Source: a virus. Taken from it: 40,887 nt of DNA. The number at the start of each line of letters is the position of its first letter. Position 1 is the first letter of the stretch. The stretch covers positions 1-40,887 of IMG/VR virus record IMGVR_UViG_3300023254_000002. One strand, 5' to 3'. Position numbers and translations under genes: made by a program. The notes beneath the pieces are model-generated. The model was not told where the DNA came from. It saw nothing but the letters and a program-made list of their open reading frames with translations, and ran no database searches. Below, piece after piece: positions 24,069-32,262 of the stretch.

Positions 24069-26728
24069 TACATTTTGCACCCTTTCGATCTTAATTGTTT
24101 CTGTATCTGTTTTATCCTCGCAGTCAATGTGTTATACTCAGAATTATACTTTTCGAATTCTGGATGTTTTGATAGTTTCATTTCTGATAAAAGTTGTCTT
24201 TCAGTTTTACTTGCTAGAGAATTTACTTTTAATTTTTTAGCAAGGGCTAATATGCCGCTGGGTGATCTTCGATTCCACATTGTTAATGCTTGTATGTTTT
24301 GACCGGCTATGGATGATTCTTTAGTAAGAACTTCTAGTACCTCAGAAACTTTTTTGAAATCTTTTATATTCTCATAATGTTCCATTAGTGCCAAAGATTT
24401 AGATACATCAAGTGAAGTCCATTTACCTTTTGATACTTGCTTTTTATGTAAATCTGATAGTACTTTTTCTGAATTAGCATTAACATGTCCTACAGCTTTT
24501 TCCCAATCACCTTGGTTAGTTGTTGTCTCATACTCAGTTGGTAGTCTTTTGCTTATCTCTTTTTTTGTGCCTTTTTGTGTTATCTCCGACTTAACTACCG
24601 TGGACTCAAATTTACTTTCTTTTGTGGGCATAACCTCTTTGGGTTTAATTCGTTTTACTCTTATAGGTCTAACTTGTTTTGTTTCTGCCTGTTTAGTCTC
24701 TTTAATCTCTGTTGGTCTAATTTGTTTAACTTCTGTTGGTTTAACTTCTGTTGGTTTAGTCTCTTTAATCTCTGTTGGTCTAATTTGTTTAACTTCTGCT
24801 TGATTAACTGCCTTAACATTTTTAACTTCTGCTGGTTTAACTTCTGTTGGTTTAGTCTCTTTAATCTCTGTTTGTTTAACCTGTTTAAACTCCCCACTAG
24901 GTTCAATCTGTTTAGTTTCTTTGTACTTAACATTTTTTACAGAACCACCTTTTACAGAACCGCCCATGTTTATTATTTTTTCTGGTATTTTTATATCATT
25001 TATTTTAGTATTTTTTATAATATCCAATTCTTTTTTTTGTGTTTTTAAATCTTCACTTAATTTTTTTATGTCAATACCTGTATTTTTTTTGATTTCTGCT
25101 ATGCCATTTTTATCTAATGCCAAAATATGTTTTCCGGTTTGTTCTTTAATCACAATTTTGGCATTATCAAATTTCTCTTGTGTTTTTGCAAGGGTTTCTG
25201 TTTTTTCTTTTATCAATTTTTGTTTATAAATTTGTTTATCTGATACATTTTGTGCCGCTTTTTGTATTTTTTCGTTTCTTATTGCCTTTTCTACTTGAAT
25301 TTTTTCTACTAAAGGTTTATTGTTTTCAGCTTTTATTATTTTTTCTTGTTTAGCTATTGGTTGTTCATTAAGCACTCTAACATTTTCATTGTTACGTAAT
25401 TTGTACTGTTGATTTTCTACTTGAGCCTTAGCTACTTGTAATTTTTCATTAAGTGCAGGGATATCAACTCCAGTTTCAGCTTTTACTTTATCAACATTCA
25501 TGTATTTTAATTCTTCGCCGTATTTTTCTTTAGCTGGAATTAAGGCTTGATCTATATCTTTTTGAGTACGTACTAGATTATTTTTATAGGATTCCAATTC
25601 TTGATTAGGTGTCATTTTAGTTGGTAATCTTTCTAAATTTACATTAGCCTCATTACCAACTGATGAACTAATTGGTTTTGTTGGTACTAATTCGTCTACA
25701 GCTTTTGTTAATGCTCCTTTAGCTTTTACTAAACCCCCTGCCGCACCACCTATAGCACCACCCAATATAGCAAAACTTCCAGCTACCTCAGCTGTATGTT
25801 TTGCAGTTTCACCTAAGTTATAGCCTCTGGCTCCTGATTCAGACAAGCCAATAGGTACACCAGAGGCTAAACCTCCGGTAGCTCCTTTTATCACACCACC
25901 TATAACAGGTTTTTCAAGTACTTGCGCACCTTTTAGTAATCCTTTTTCTATTAGTTTGGGTGTTAATTCAGAGGCTATTTTTTCACCTAATTTAAAAGCA
26001 CTAGCCCCTCCTGATTGGGGAGCCATATATCCAAGGGTTTGACCGATTAAATCCGCTATAGTATTTTTAACATCACTTCCAGTATCATACCCATTTGGCA
26101 TTGTTTCACCTAATGCTGTGTTTTGTATATTTTGGCTTACTCTTTCTGTAAAGGATGTTGGCTTAGTCATAAAATCATAATTGGATTTTACAGTTTCACC
26201 CAATTTATTAGAATACTCTTTTGCAAATGCTCTTGTGTCCATAGAAGGTGAAATTTTATTTGTTTTATAGCCTTGTGCTTTTAAATCAGATTGAGTAAAT
26301 ACATTAGTATAATCTGTGCTCAGTTTTTTTCCATTCTTATCAGTATAGTATGCTTTTTTATTTTGAATTTTATTTAGTTTTATTATGGTGGCTTGTCCTT
26401 TTTCATCATCCATCAACATAGCATATTGACCTGTGGATGTTTTATCATAATTCTTATTTACGTTTGCTGTAGCTAAAGGTGAACCATATGTTTTAGTATA
26501 GGGTTCTTCTTTTACGGGTTTAATTAATTCTGTAGCAGGTTGATAATTTACACTTTTTGTCATAAGACTCTTTTTATACGTATCTGAAAAAGGTGGTGTA
26601 GACTTAGTAGTTGTCCTATAATCTTCTACTGATTGTTGGTAAGCCTTATCATTTTCATCCTTTATATCTTGAAAAAGTTTGGCTCTACGTTGTTGTCCCA
26701 TAGAACCCATATAATCTCTTATACCCAT
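24068..26728 (-). CDS. large ejection-type protein with glycine-rich membrane-like segment and KTE repeats
   Basis: 886 aa. N-terminus MGIRDYMGSMGQQRRAKLFQ is followed by a polar region. Residues about 215-345 hold an alanine/glycine-rich stretch (GVIKGATGGLASGVPIGL; AGSFAILGGAIGGAAGGLV) that could span or insert in a membrane. The middle is a long K/E/Q coiled coil. Around 24657-24905 lies a degenerate PTEVK/PTEIKETK repeat. The C-terminus (SSIAGQNIQALTMWNRRSPSG) resembles the stretch preceding the NPRTHIRN motif of polyvalent proteins, which here begins the next gene. AAAGGTGA precedes the ATG. Likely an internal virion protein delivered into the host. Confidence 0.68.
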   Translation of the reverse strand: MGIRDYMGSMGQQRRAKLFQDIKDENDKAYQQSVEDYRTTTKSTPPFSDTYKKSLMTKSVNYQPATELIKPVKEEPYTKTYGSPLATANVNKNYDKTSTGQYAMLMDDEKGQATIIKLNKIQNKKAYYTDKNGKKLSTDYTNVFTQSDLKAQGYKTNKISPSMDTRAFAKEYSNKLGETVKSNYDFMTKPTSFTERVSQNIQNTALGETMPNGYDTGSDVKNTIADLIGQTLGYMAPQSGGASAFKLGEKIASELTPKLIEKGLLKGAQVLEKPVIGGVIKGATGGLASGVPIGLSESGARGYNLGETAKHTAEVAGSFAILGGAIGGAAGGLVKAKGALTKAVDELVPTKPISSSVGNEANVNLERLPTKMTPNQELESYKNNLVRTQKDIDQALIPAKEKYGEELKYMNVDKVKAETGVDIPALNEKLQVAKAQVENQQYKLRNNENVRVLNEQPIAKQEKIIKAENNKPLVEKIQVEKAIRNEKIQKAAQNVSDKQIYKQKLIKEKTETLAKTQEKFDNAKIVIKEQTGKHILALDKNGIAEIKKNTGIDIKKLSEDLKTQKKELDIIKNTKINDIKIPEKIINMGGSVKGGSVKNVKYKETKQIEPSGEFKQVKQTEIKETKPTEVKPAEVKNVKAVNQAEVKQIRPTEIKETKPTEVKPTEVKQIRPTEIKETKQAETKQVRPIRVKRIKPKEVMPTKESKFESTVVKSEITQKGTKKEISKRLPTEYETTTNQGDWEKAVGHVNANSEKVLSDLHKKQVSKGKWTSLDVSKSLALMEHYENIKDFKKVSEVLEVLTKESSIAGQNIQALTMWNRRSPSGILALAKKLKVNSLASKTERQLLSEMKLSKHPEFEKYNSEYNTLTARIKQIQKQLRSKGCKM
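24657..24905. repeat. degenerate short tandem repeat within the 886-aa ejection protein
   Basis: Repeating units encode variations of PTEVK, PTEIKETK and KQIRPTE. Part of the pattern (about 24695-24790) repeats almost exactly at about 24838-24880. Lysine/threonine/glutamate repeats probably form a flexible or coiled linker. Confidence 0.8.
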
Positions 26729-26761
26729 AGTTGCGAATCACCTTTCTATCTGTTTTTACTA

Positions 26762-26785
26762 ATTATATCATATTGGTGTTGACAA
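26762..26785 (-). promoter_or_regulatory. extended -10 promoter for the ejection-protein genes
   Basis: On the minus strand TTGTCAA, 5 bases, then ATATGATATAAT, which includes the extended -10 TGATATAAT (-10 at 26762-26767). The TTGTCA box lies only 12 bases before the -10, so the TG of the extended -10 probably carries recognition. The same arrangement recurs before neuC. Confidence 0.68.
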
Positions 26786-26847
26786 ATCACAGAAATTATA
26801 TTTAGCTAGAAAAGTAATAAAACAAGCCAACAATAAATAAATAGGTT

Positions 26848-26986
26848 GGAATACTTCCGTTTGAAACGGAGAAAACAGAAAAAGGGAAAAGAGGGAGGTA
26901 GACCTACAGAAGGAATACTCACTTTTGAAAATGTCCTAACTTCTGGAAAAAGAGGAAAAAAGTATTTTTGCAAGAAACCAAATTAA
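26848..26986 (+). pseudogene. two degenerate copies of the Rha wing region in the intergenic leader
   Basis: Two stretches, 26848-26901 and 26912-26986, translate as GILPFETEKTEKGKRG and GILTFENVLTSGKRGKKY. Both resemble GVLHFENVPNSGEKGGG of the Rha-type gene that follows (27196 onward). They lie in different frames and have no starts, so they look like decayed partial duplications. The rest of this 330-base gap holds the minus promoter near 26762, a short TCCGTTT-G-AAACGGA inverted repeat at 26856-26870, and the plus promoter at 27009. Confidence 0.5.
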
Positions 26987-27008
26987 AAAGAGTCAAATAA
27001 ATTGGCTC

Positions 27009-27037
27009 TTTACTTTATAGGGTAAATGCGTTATAAT
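27009..27037 (+). promoter_or_regulatory. promoter for the plus-strand Rha-type gene
   Basis: TTTACT and TATAAT with 17 bases between, about 24 bases before the start codon. AAAGGTGG follows as the ribosome-binding site. Confidence 0.65.
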
Positions 27038-27060
27038 TACAATTAGTAAAGGTGGTGTAA

Positions 27061-27804
27061 ATGGTGGAAAATTTAGTGATTATTAAAAATAATGAAGTGT
27101 ATGTTGATACTGATGTGTTAGCAAAAAAATTAAATAGACAACACAAGGTAATTTATAATTTGGTAAATGTATACAAAGAAGAGTTGCAAATGTTGGGGGT
27201 TCTTCACTTTGAAAATGTTCCAAATTCTGGAGAAAAAGGCGGAGGAACTAAAAAGATATATTCATTAAACAAAAAACAATACATTTTTCTAATTACAAAT
27301 ATGAGAACTAAAGCAAGCGAATTGGATACAGTTATGAAGGCAAAGTTGGAAATAGCAGATCAATTTGTTAATATGGAAAATTGGATACTTAGCCAAAAAA
27401 CCATGAAAGCAAATGAAGAATACAAATTAAGCAGGGGTAAAAGTATTCTAGGTAGAAAACAAGAAACCGACACAATTAAAGAATTTATAGAGTATGCAAA
27501 ATCACAAGGAAGTCAATCAGCGGATAAATACTATATGATTTTTAGTAAAATGGAAAATTCAGCGTTTTTCATTTTACTGGAAAAGTTTAAAAATGTAAGA
27601 GAAATATTAAGTATAGATCAATTGTCTAAGATAATAATAGCTGACATGATAGTTAAACAGGCAATCGTAGAAGGCATGCAACAAAAATTATTTTATAAAG
27701 ATATTTTCCAGTTAGCAAAAAAAAGAGTGGTCGAATTAAGTAATAGTTTGGGCTTTAAAGAAATCCTACCTGGTGTGAAATTCACACAAATTGAAGCAAA
27801 ATAG
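27061..27804 (+). CDS. Rha-type regulator with a distinct C-terminal domain
   Basis: 247-aa regulator on the opposite strand to its neighbours. The N-terminal half is a Rha-like winged helix: VYVDTDVLAKKLNRQHKVIY, a wing GVLHFENVPNSGEKGGG, then IYSLNKKQYIFLITNMRTK. Residues about 110-247 (KSILGRKQETDTIKEFIEYAK through LPGVKFTQIEAK) are not the cysteine module of the other copies and are unfamiliar to me. It is alone in its transcript, with its own promoter and a shared bidirectional terminator. Its stand-alone position opposite the late genes suggests a regulatory switch. Confidence 0.75.
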   Translation: MVENLVIIKNNEVYVDTDVLAKKLNRQHKVIYNLVNVYKEELQMLGVLHFENVPNSGEKGGGTKKIYSLNKKQYIFLITNMRTKASELDTVMKAKLEIADQFVNMENWILSQKTMKANEEYKLSRGKSILGRKQETDTIKEFIEYAKSQGSQSADKYYMIFSKMENSAFFILLEKFKNVREILSIDQLSKIIIADMIVKQAIVEGMQQKLFYKDIFQLAKKRVVELSNSLGFKEILPGVKFTQIEAK

Positions 27805-27839
27805 AAGGATAAGCCAAGTGGCTTATCCTTCTATTTTGC
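27796..27839. terminator. bidirectional terminator containing both converging stop codons
   Basis: A 21-bp perfect stem with a 2-base centre spans the ends of two convergent genes. Each gene ends GCA AAA TAG inside its own arm, so both proteins end in Ala-Lys by symmetry. A short run of T follows the arm on each strand (CTATTTT). Confidence 0.85.
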
Positions 27840-30134
27840 CTGATTTTTTATAGCATTATCATAATCTTTATTAGTGATTCCGTATTTTGTTTCGATTATT
27901 TTCAGTGTAGCTCCATTTACACCATTTTGGGCCTGATCTAAAAGATAATTAGCTACATCCGTTTTTTTCAAAGTTGTCTTTTTCCCTTTACCATTTTTTT
28001 CGTATAAATTGTTATCCACATATGAAGAAATAGCAGAACTTATATCTTTGTTTACTTTACCTTCTGGGAACTCTTCATTACTCAGCATTTTTTGCGCCTG
28101 TTTTTCTTCAGCTTTGTATCTACTTTTCACACTATTTATAACGGCATTACTGTTATTCGATTTTGAAATTTGCTTATCTCTCTCTTTATAGATAGCACTA
28201 ATCATGTCAGCATCTGTCATTTTACTCAAGTTTTTACCCTTGAGTGCATTAGTGACTACAGAAGTGCCGCCACCATGCTGTACCGCCGTAGACCAAATTA
28301 CATCCTGCAAAGCAGAACTCCTTTTTGTTACATCCAAACCTAATGTTTTCTTAACATTATCAACTAATGGCTGGTAATGTGTTTCTTCTATAAATTTCTT
28401 TTGCGTTTCTAAAAATGTTTCTCCACTTTGATTAGCTAATGCTTTCCAGTTTTTATCAAAAGTGGAATCTGCTTTTTTAGCCCCATTTGCCATTAATGCC
28501 TTATATGTTGACGGGTCATTATCTTTAGTCCAATTGATAAACGATTGAAGTGTGCCTGTGTTATTTGCTATTTGCCAAGCTCCATAAGACTTACCACCCA
28601 CATCACCGGAATTATTTGCTATAGTACCCGGGTTACCATTGGACTCATAAGTCGAGCTCAAAGAACCTAAAGATTTTGATATACCGTTTTCCAAATTGTA
28701 TTTTTTATACAACATTTCCACATCTTGTTTACCTGATGCATTCAATTTATCCATGTCATACCCGTGTTGTACGGCGAATTGTTCTAATGTATTTTGTTGT
28801 TCAATACCTTTATTCTGTACATTAAATTGTTGTTCTTGTGCATTAATACGTTTTGTACTATTCTCTCTATCTATAACTAATTTTTGTTCATTTTTGTATT
28901 CAGTATCTAATTTCTTTTGGTCATACTCATTATTTTTAGCCATTATAACAAGTTCATTTTTTTGTTTTAAGGCTTCTTGTTTCGCCCACCCTACTTCCGA
29001 ACCAACAGGCAAGCCCAATAATTTACTGGATTCATTATCGACCACACCTGTGGCATCCATTTTTTTATAAGCATTATCTATTTCATTTTGTTTCTGCTCT
29101 AAATCCAACTTTTTATTTTCAAAAGCTCTATTTTGTTCTTCTACTATATTAGCTCTGGTAGTTTTATATAATTCTAAATCTTGTGAACTTAGATTATTAA
29201 TATAATCACCCTTCTTTAATAATCTGTCGTATGTGTCAGAATTACGTTGATACATACTGTTATCCCAGTTCGTCATTGTTTGGGCTAATTGTAATTTTCT
29301 GTTATAATCCTCATTTTGTCTTGTGTAATATGCTGACTCATATTGTGGTATTAATTTACCCATTTCCTGTGCAACATTTGAAGCTGTTTCCCCTGAGTAC
29401 AGCATACCCCTTTTTGCCATTCCCTCTTGTACTTGTTGTTGTACTTGTTGTTGGCTTATGTTTAAAGATTGATCTGTATTTGGGTTATACGGTGTTACAT
29501 TTCCTTGATTTTTTAATAATGTATTCATGTAATCAGTTAACTCTGGTGATGTTTGGTATTGTGGTGTATTATTAAGTTGATTTAAAGTATCTTGTTTTTG
29601 TGTGGCATAAGTGTCAGGAGGTGTAAGAGGTTGTTTAAATGACTGTACCAACTTGTCTACAGCTTCACCAGAACCCATATACCTACCATTCACATTAGAA
29701 AATCCATATTGGTTAGGATTAACTGGTGTTCCATTAACTAGAATAGATTTTGAATTCGGGTCATAACCTACTTGAAAACCATTTTTCTCTAATTGTTCCC
29801 TTACACTTATTTGATGCGTGGGATTAATACTTTTAAGTACTTTATCGTATTGATCTGGTGTTCCGGTATAACTACCATTTACTAATTTTAATCCTTGTTT
29901 GGATACATCATAAGGGTTATTATTTATAAGAACTCCTTGATTCGGATTCCAATCAACATTATACCCCAAATTTGTAGCATAATCACGAAAAGTTTGTAAT
30001 TGCGGAGTAGTTGGTGTACTTGTTGGTGTACTTGTTGGTGTGTTATTAATTGTTGGTACCGTAGCTGGTGGGGTGTTAGGAATATTATTTTTGTTATTAC
30101 CTAACCCTCGTATGAATTCGTCAAAATTAGCCAT
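27831..30134 (-). CDS. ejection-type protein with peptidoglycan-cleaving domain
   Basis: About 767 aa. N-terminus is P/T/N-rich linker, then two similar domains of about 55 residues (LGYNVDWNPNQGVLINNNPY and NGFQVGYDPNSKSILVNGTP, each followed by VNGxYxG). A long Q/N-rich coiled coil follows. Near residue 490 a hydrolase-like domain begins: TYESNGNPGTIANNSGDVGGKSYGAWQ with SYGAWQ, later ALQDVIWSTAVQHGGG and TDADMISAIYKERD. This resembles the VgrG3-type/lysozyme-like C-terminal domain of phage virion hydrolases. It probably cuts the cell wall locally during DNA entry. The start ATG overlaps the previous gene by 8 bases. Confidence 0.78.
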   Translation of the reverse strand: MANFDEFIRGLGNNKNNIPNTPPATVPTINNTPTSTPTSTPTTPQLQTFRDYATNLGYNVDWNPNQGVLINNNPYDVSKQGLKLVNGSYTGTPDQYDKVLKSINPTHQISVREQLEKNGFQVGYDPNSKSILVNGTPVNPNQYGFSNVNGRYMGSGEAVDKLVQSFKQPLTPPDTYATQKQDTLNQLNNTPQYQTSPELTDYMNTLLKNQGNVTPYNPNTDQSLNISQQQVQQQVQEGMAKRGMLYSGETASNVAQEMGKLIPQYESAYYTRQNEDYNRKLQLAQTMTNWDNSMYQRNSDTYDRLLKKGDYINNLSSQDLELYKTTRANIVEEQNRAFENKKLDLEQKQNEIDNAYKKMDATGVVDNESSKLLGLPVGSEVGWAKQEALKQKNELVIMAKNNEYDQKKLDTEYKNEQKLVIDRENSTKRINAQEQQFNVQNKGIEQQNTLEQFAVQHGYDMDKLNASGKQDVEMLYKKYNLENGISKSLGSLSSTYESNGNPGTIANNSGDVGGKSYGAWQIANNTGTLQSFINWTKDNDPSTYKALMANGAKKADSTFDKNWKALANQSGETFLETQKKFIEETHYQPLVDNVKKTLGLDVTKRSSALQDVIWSTAVQHGGGTSVVTNALKGKNLSKMTDADMISAIYKERDKQISKSNNSNAVINSVKSRYKAEEKQAQKMLSNEEFPEGKVNKDISSAISSYVDNNLYEKNGKGKKTTLKKTDVANYLLDQAQNGVNGATLKIIETKYGITNKDYDNAIKNQAK

Positions 30135-31581
30135 CACGATCGCCTCTCTTTAAAGTCTTAACATAAAGACCTTTAATTTTTTTATGTCCTGTACCATAAA
30201 CCTTAAATTTATTTATCATAGAACCCTTAGCCTGGGTATAAGGTAACATTAATCTAGTTTTGGTTAATTCAGTTTGATTTAAAAATGTAGAATCAATTGT
30301 TGACCATGTAGGTGATACAATGTTAGTCGATACATTGACTCCTATAGTTGCCGATGTGGTACCTAGATGTTCTAACCACATACTTTTAACTACACCATCT
30401 TTTGATGGGTCTTCAGTTTTAAAACCTTTTGTAATGAAATTCCAATTTATTACAGTTGAATTTCCAGTAGAGGTTATGTCATACCCGGTTTTACTTGTTG
30501 AATACATTTCCCAAATTGTACCACCATTTTTAAGACCATATAATTTACCTTGTATAGTGGTAAATGAAAACCAGTAATCATTTTCTACAAACCAAGTTTG
30601 CTTGTCTGTGTCATATACAACTAATTTATTATTGAAATTTTGACCTGCGCCTGAGGGGAATGAAATATATAATTTAGTTCCTTGTGCGCCCATTACTGCA
30701 AAAGCGCCACTATATTCAAAATCCATAGTTTTAAATAAATTATCTACTTTTTGACTTATTTTCTTAGGAATACCACCAGTATATTGGTACAAACCTGATT
30801 TATGCAACCAATATAAAGAATTATTGCATTCACAAAAACATCTACTTCCAATACAACCTATACTGTTGGATATATCTACCAGATTAAAATCATCAGGTGA
30901 TGACCCATAAAGTTCATGAAAAGTGTTGGCTGTCCAGATTAATATGTGCCCTTGAAAAGCGGTTATAGCTTTTATATTGCCTTTTGCATTTGTAATTGTA
31001 ATACTCCCAGCATCCAATGAAGTTATCCAATCAGTCACAGATGATAATGCACTGTGTTTTACTGTACGTTTATCACTTGTAACACCAAAAACTCTGTATT
31101 TGTTGCATGCAAACATTATACTTCTTGGAGCATTCGACGTCAAACTCAGATATGTTGAGCCATCCCATGAATAAATTTGGTCTCCCGATGAATTGGACTG
31201 TGCGCAAATAGTATGCTTATCTGTCTGTCGAGTCAACTCTACAAAACTGTTCGCTTGATAAGTTGGTGTCATACTTGTAGATATGTATGTCCAAATCGTT
31301 GAACCTGGGTCCGCATATTTCCAATTAACACCATCTATAGCCATTATATATTGGTCATTACGTTGACCTATAGATGCATCACTGCCTAATGCCGGTAATT
31401 TCAATTGAATCCTGTCATTTCTTGTACGGATTACAGGTGTATCATCCGAACACATATTAAGTACATCCGTTAATTCATAATCATTCAAAACACTTTCGTC
31501 AATATCTAAATTTAATCCAGCACCAAATTGTTTTACACTTGTAGTGATTTTTCTATTACTGTTTATTTTCCAATAAGCCAT
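30127..31581 (-). CDS. P22 gp10-like packaged-DNA stabilisation / tail hub protein (beta-propeller)
   Basis: 484 aa, all-beta. Pattern ADDESVLNDYELTDVLNM-like start (GLNLDIDESVLNDYELTDVL), repeated W-containing blades (GVNWKYADPG, IYSWDGSTYL, ILIWTANTFHELYGSSPDDF), SLYWLHKSGLYQYTGG, and YDTDKQTWFVENDYW. This order fits podovirus gp10/tail-nozzle-type propellers closing the portal channel. Starts at ATG 31581, one base after the stop of the connector gene, with a weak binding site, so translation is coupled. Confidence 0.75.
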   Translation of the reverse strand: MAYWKINSNRKITTSVKQFGAGLNLDIDESVLNDYELTDVLNMCSDDTPVIRTRNDRIQLKLPALGSDASIGQRNDQYIMAIDGVNWKYADPGSTIWTYISTSMTPTYQANSFVELTRQTDKHTICAQSNSSGDQIYSWDGSTYLSLTSNAPRSIMFACNKYRVFGVTSDKRTVKHSALSSVTDWITSLDAGSITITNAKGNIKAITAFQGHILIWTANTFHELYGSSPDDFNLVDISNSIGCIGSRCFCECNNSLYWLHKSGLYQYTGGIPKKISQKVDNLFKTMDFEYSGAFAVMGAQGTKLYISFPSGAGQNFNNKLVVYDTDKQTWFVENDYWFSFTTIQGKLYGLKNGGTIWEMYSTSKTGYDITSTGNSTVINWNFITKGFKTEDPSKDGVVKSMWLEHLGTTSATIGVNVSTNIVSPTWSTIDSTFLNQTELTKTRLMLPYTQAKGSMINKFKVYGTGHKKIKGLYVKTLKRGDRDG

Positions 31582-31582
31582 T

Positions 31583-32257
31583 TTACCACGTCCAATCCTT
31601 ATAAGATATCCGATCACCTCTTTGCTTCTGTTGTTTTTGTTTATTCCTTAATTTTACTGTTTTTTGCTTTTCTATACTCTCATACTCCCAGTTATTTGCC
31701 ATGTCTATATCCGGGTAATCACCAGATTTTGCTATTTTTGAGATTAATTTTATTTTTAACAATTCCTCATAATCTGGGTCTAGTGTGAGGTAAGTCGTTG
31801 AATCTGAAGTAGTGTAAACCGTGGGCGCAATTTGATATCTTAATTTTACAATATGCCCCGTTTCATCCGATGTAGGTGTTGGGAAAACACCAAAATACCC
31901 ATTAAGACCGTCATAATAACAATTACCTTCATAATCATCATTTAGCCCTTTATAGCTATAGGATGTACCGTTACACGTACTCGTGTAAGCCCCTGTCGAT
32001 TGGTTTACTAGAAATTTACGTATATCTTGTATACTAACATTGTTAGGTAAGCTATAAGAACTCACACCTGATGTTAGGGTTATACACCCAGTTAGTGTAG
32101 TACTCAATGGTGAAAATTCAGTTGTCATAGTAAAAGGTTTTATATCCTTTAGTATATCATTAACCATTAAATATTTAGTTGCACTTGAAATATTATTTGG
32201 GTATATCTCATCCGCATAAGATATAATATTACCAACTGTTAAATGTGTTATTGACAT
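31583..32257 (-). CDS. putative head-tail connector / adaptor protein
   Basis: 224 aa. A helical N-terminus (TVGNIISYADEIYPNNISSATKYLMVNDIL) is followed by a beta-rich central part (LTSGVSSYSLPNNVSIQDIR, YDGLNGYFGVFPTPTSD) and a charged helical tail. The layout resembles podovirus adaptor proteins that join portal to tail. GGAGGTG precedes ATG 32257. Between the tail protein and the gp10-like protein, its order also suits a connector. Recognition is by layout more than by a firm motif. Confidence 0.58.
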   Translation of the reverse strand: MSITHLTVGNIISYADEIYPNNISSATKYLMVNDILKDIKPFTMTTEFSPLSTTLTGCITLTSGVSSYSLPNNVSIQDIRKFLVNQSTGAYTSTCNGTSYSYKGLNDDYEGNCYYDGLNGYFGVFPTPTSDETGHIVKLRYQIAPTVYTTSDSTTYLTLDPDYEELLKIKLISKIAKSGDYPDIDMANNWEYESIEKQKTVKLRNKQKQQKQRGDRISYKDWTW

Positions 32258-32262
32258 TTTTT

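Noticed and set aside
24549-25048. Long open frames on the plus strand rich in F, L and C opposite the 886-aa ejection protein.
   Set aside because: They mirror the repeated lysine/threonine codons of the real gene, have no ribosome-binding sites and give low-complexity hydrophobic products.
26856-26870. TCCGTTT-G-AAACGGA as an operator.
   Set aside because: Too short and odd-centred to call alone; noted only within the intergenic description.
26823-26990. CRISPR-like or phase-variation array in the intergenic gap.
   Set aside because: The repeats are two diverged coding remnants with no regular spacers or direct repeats.
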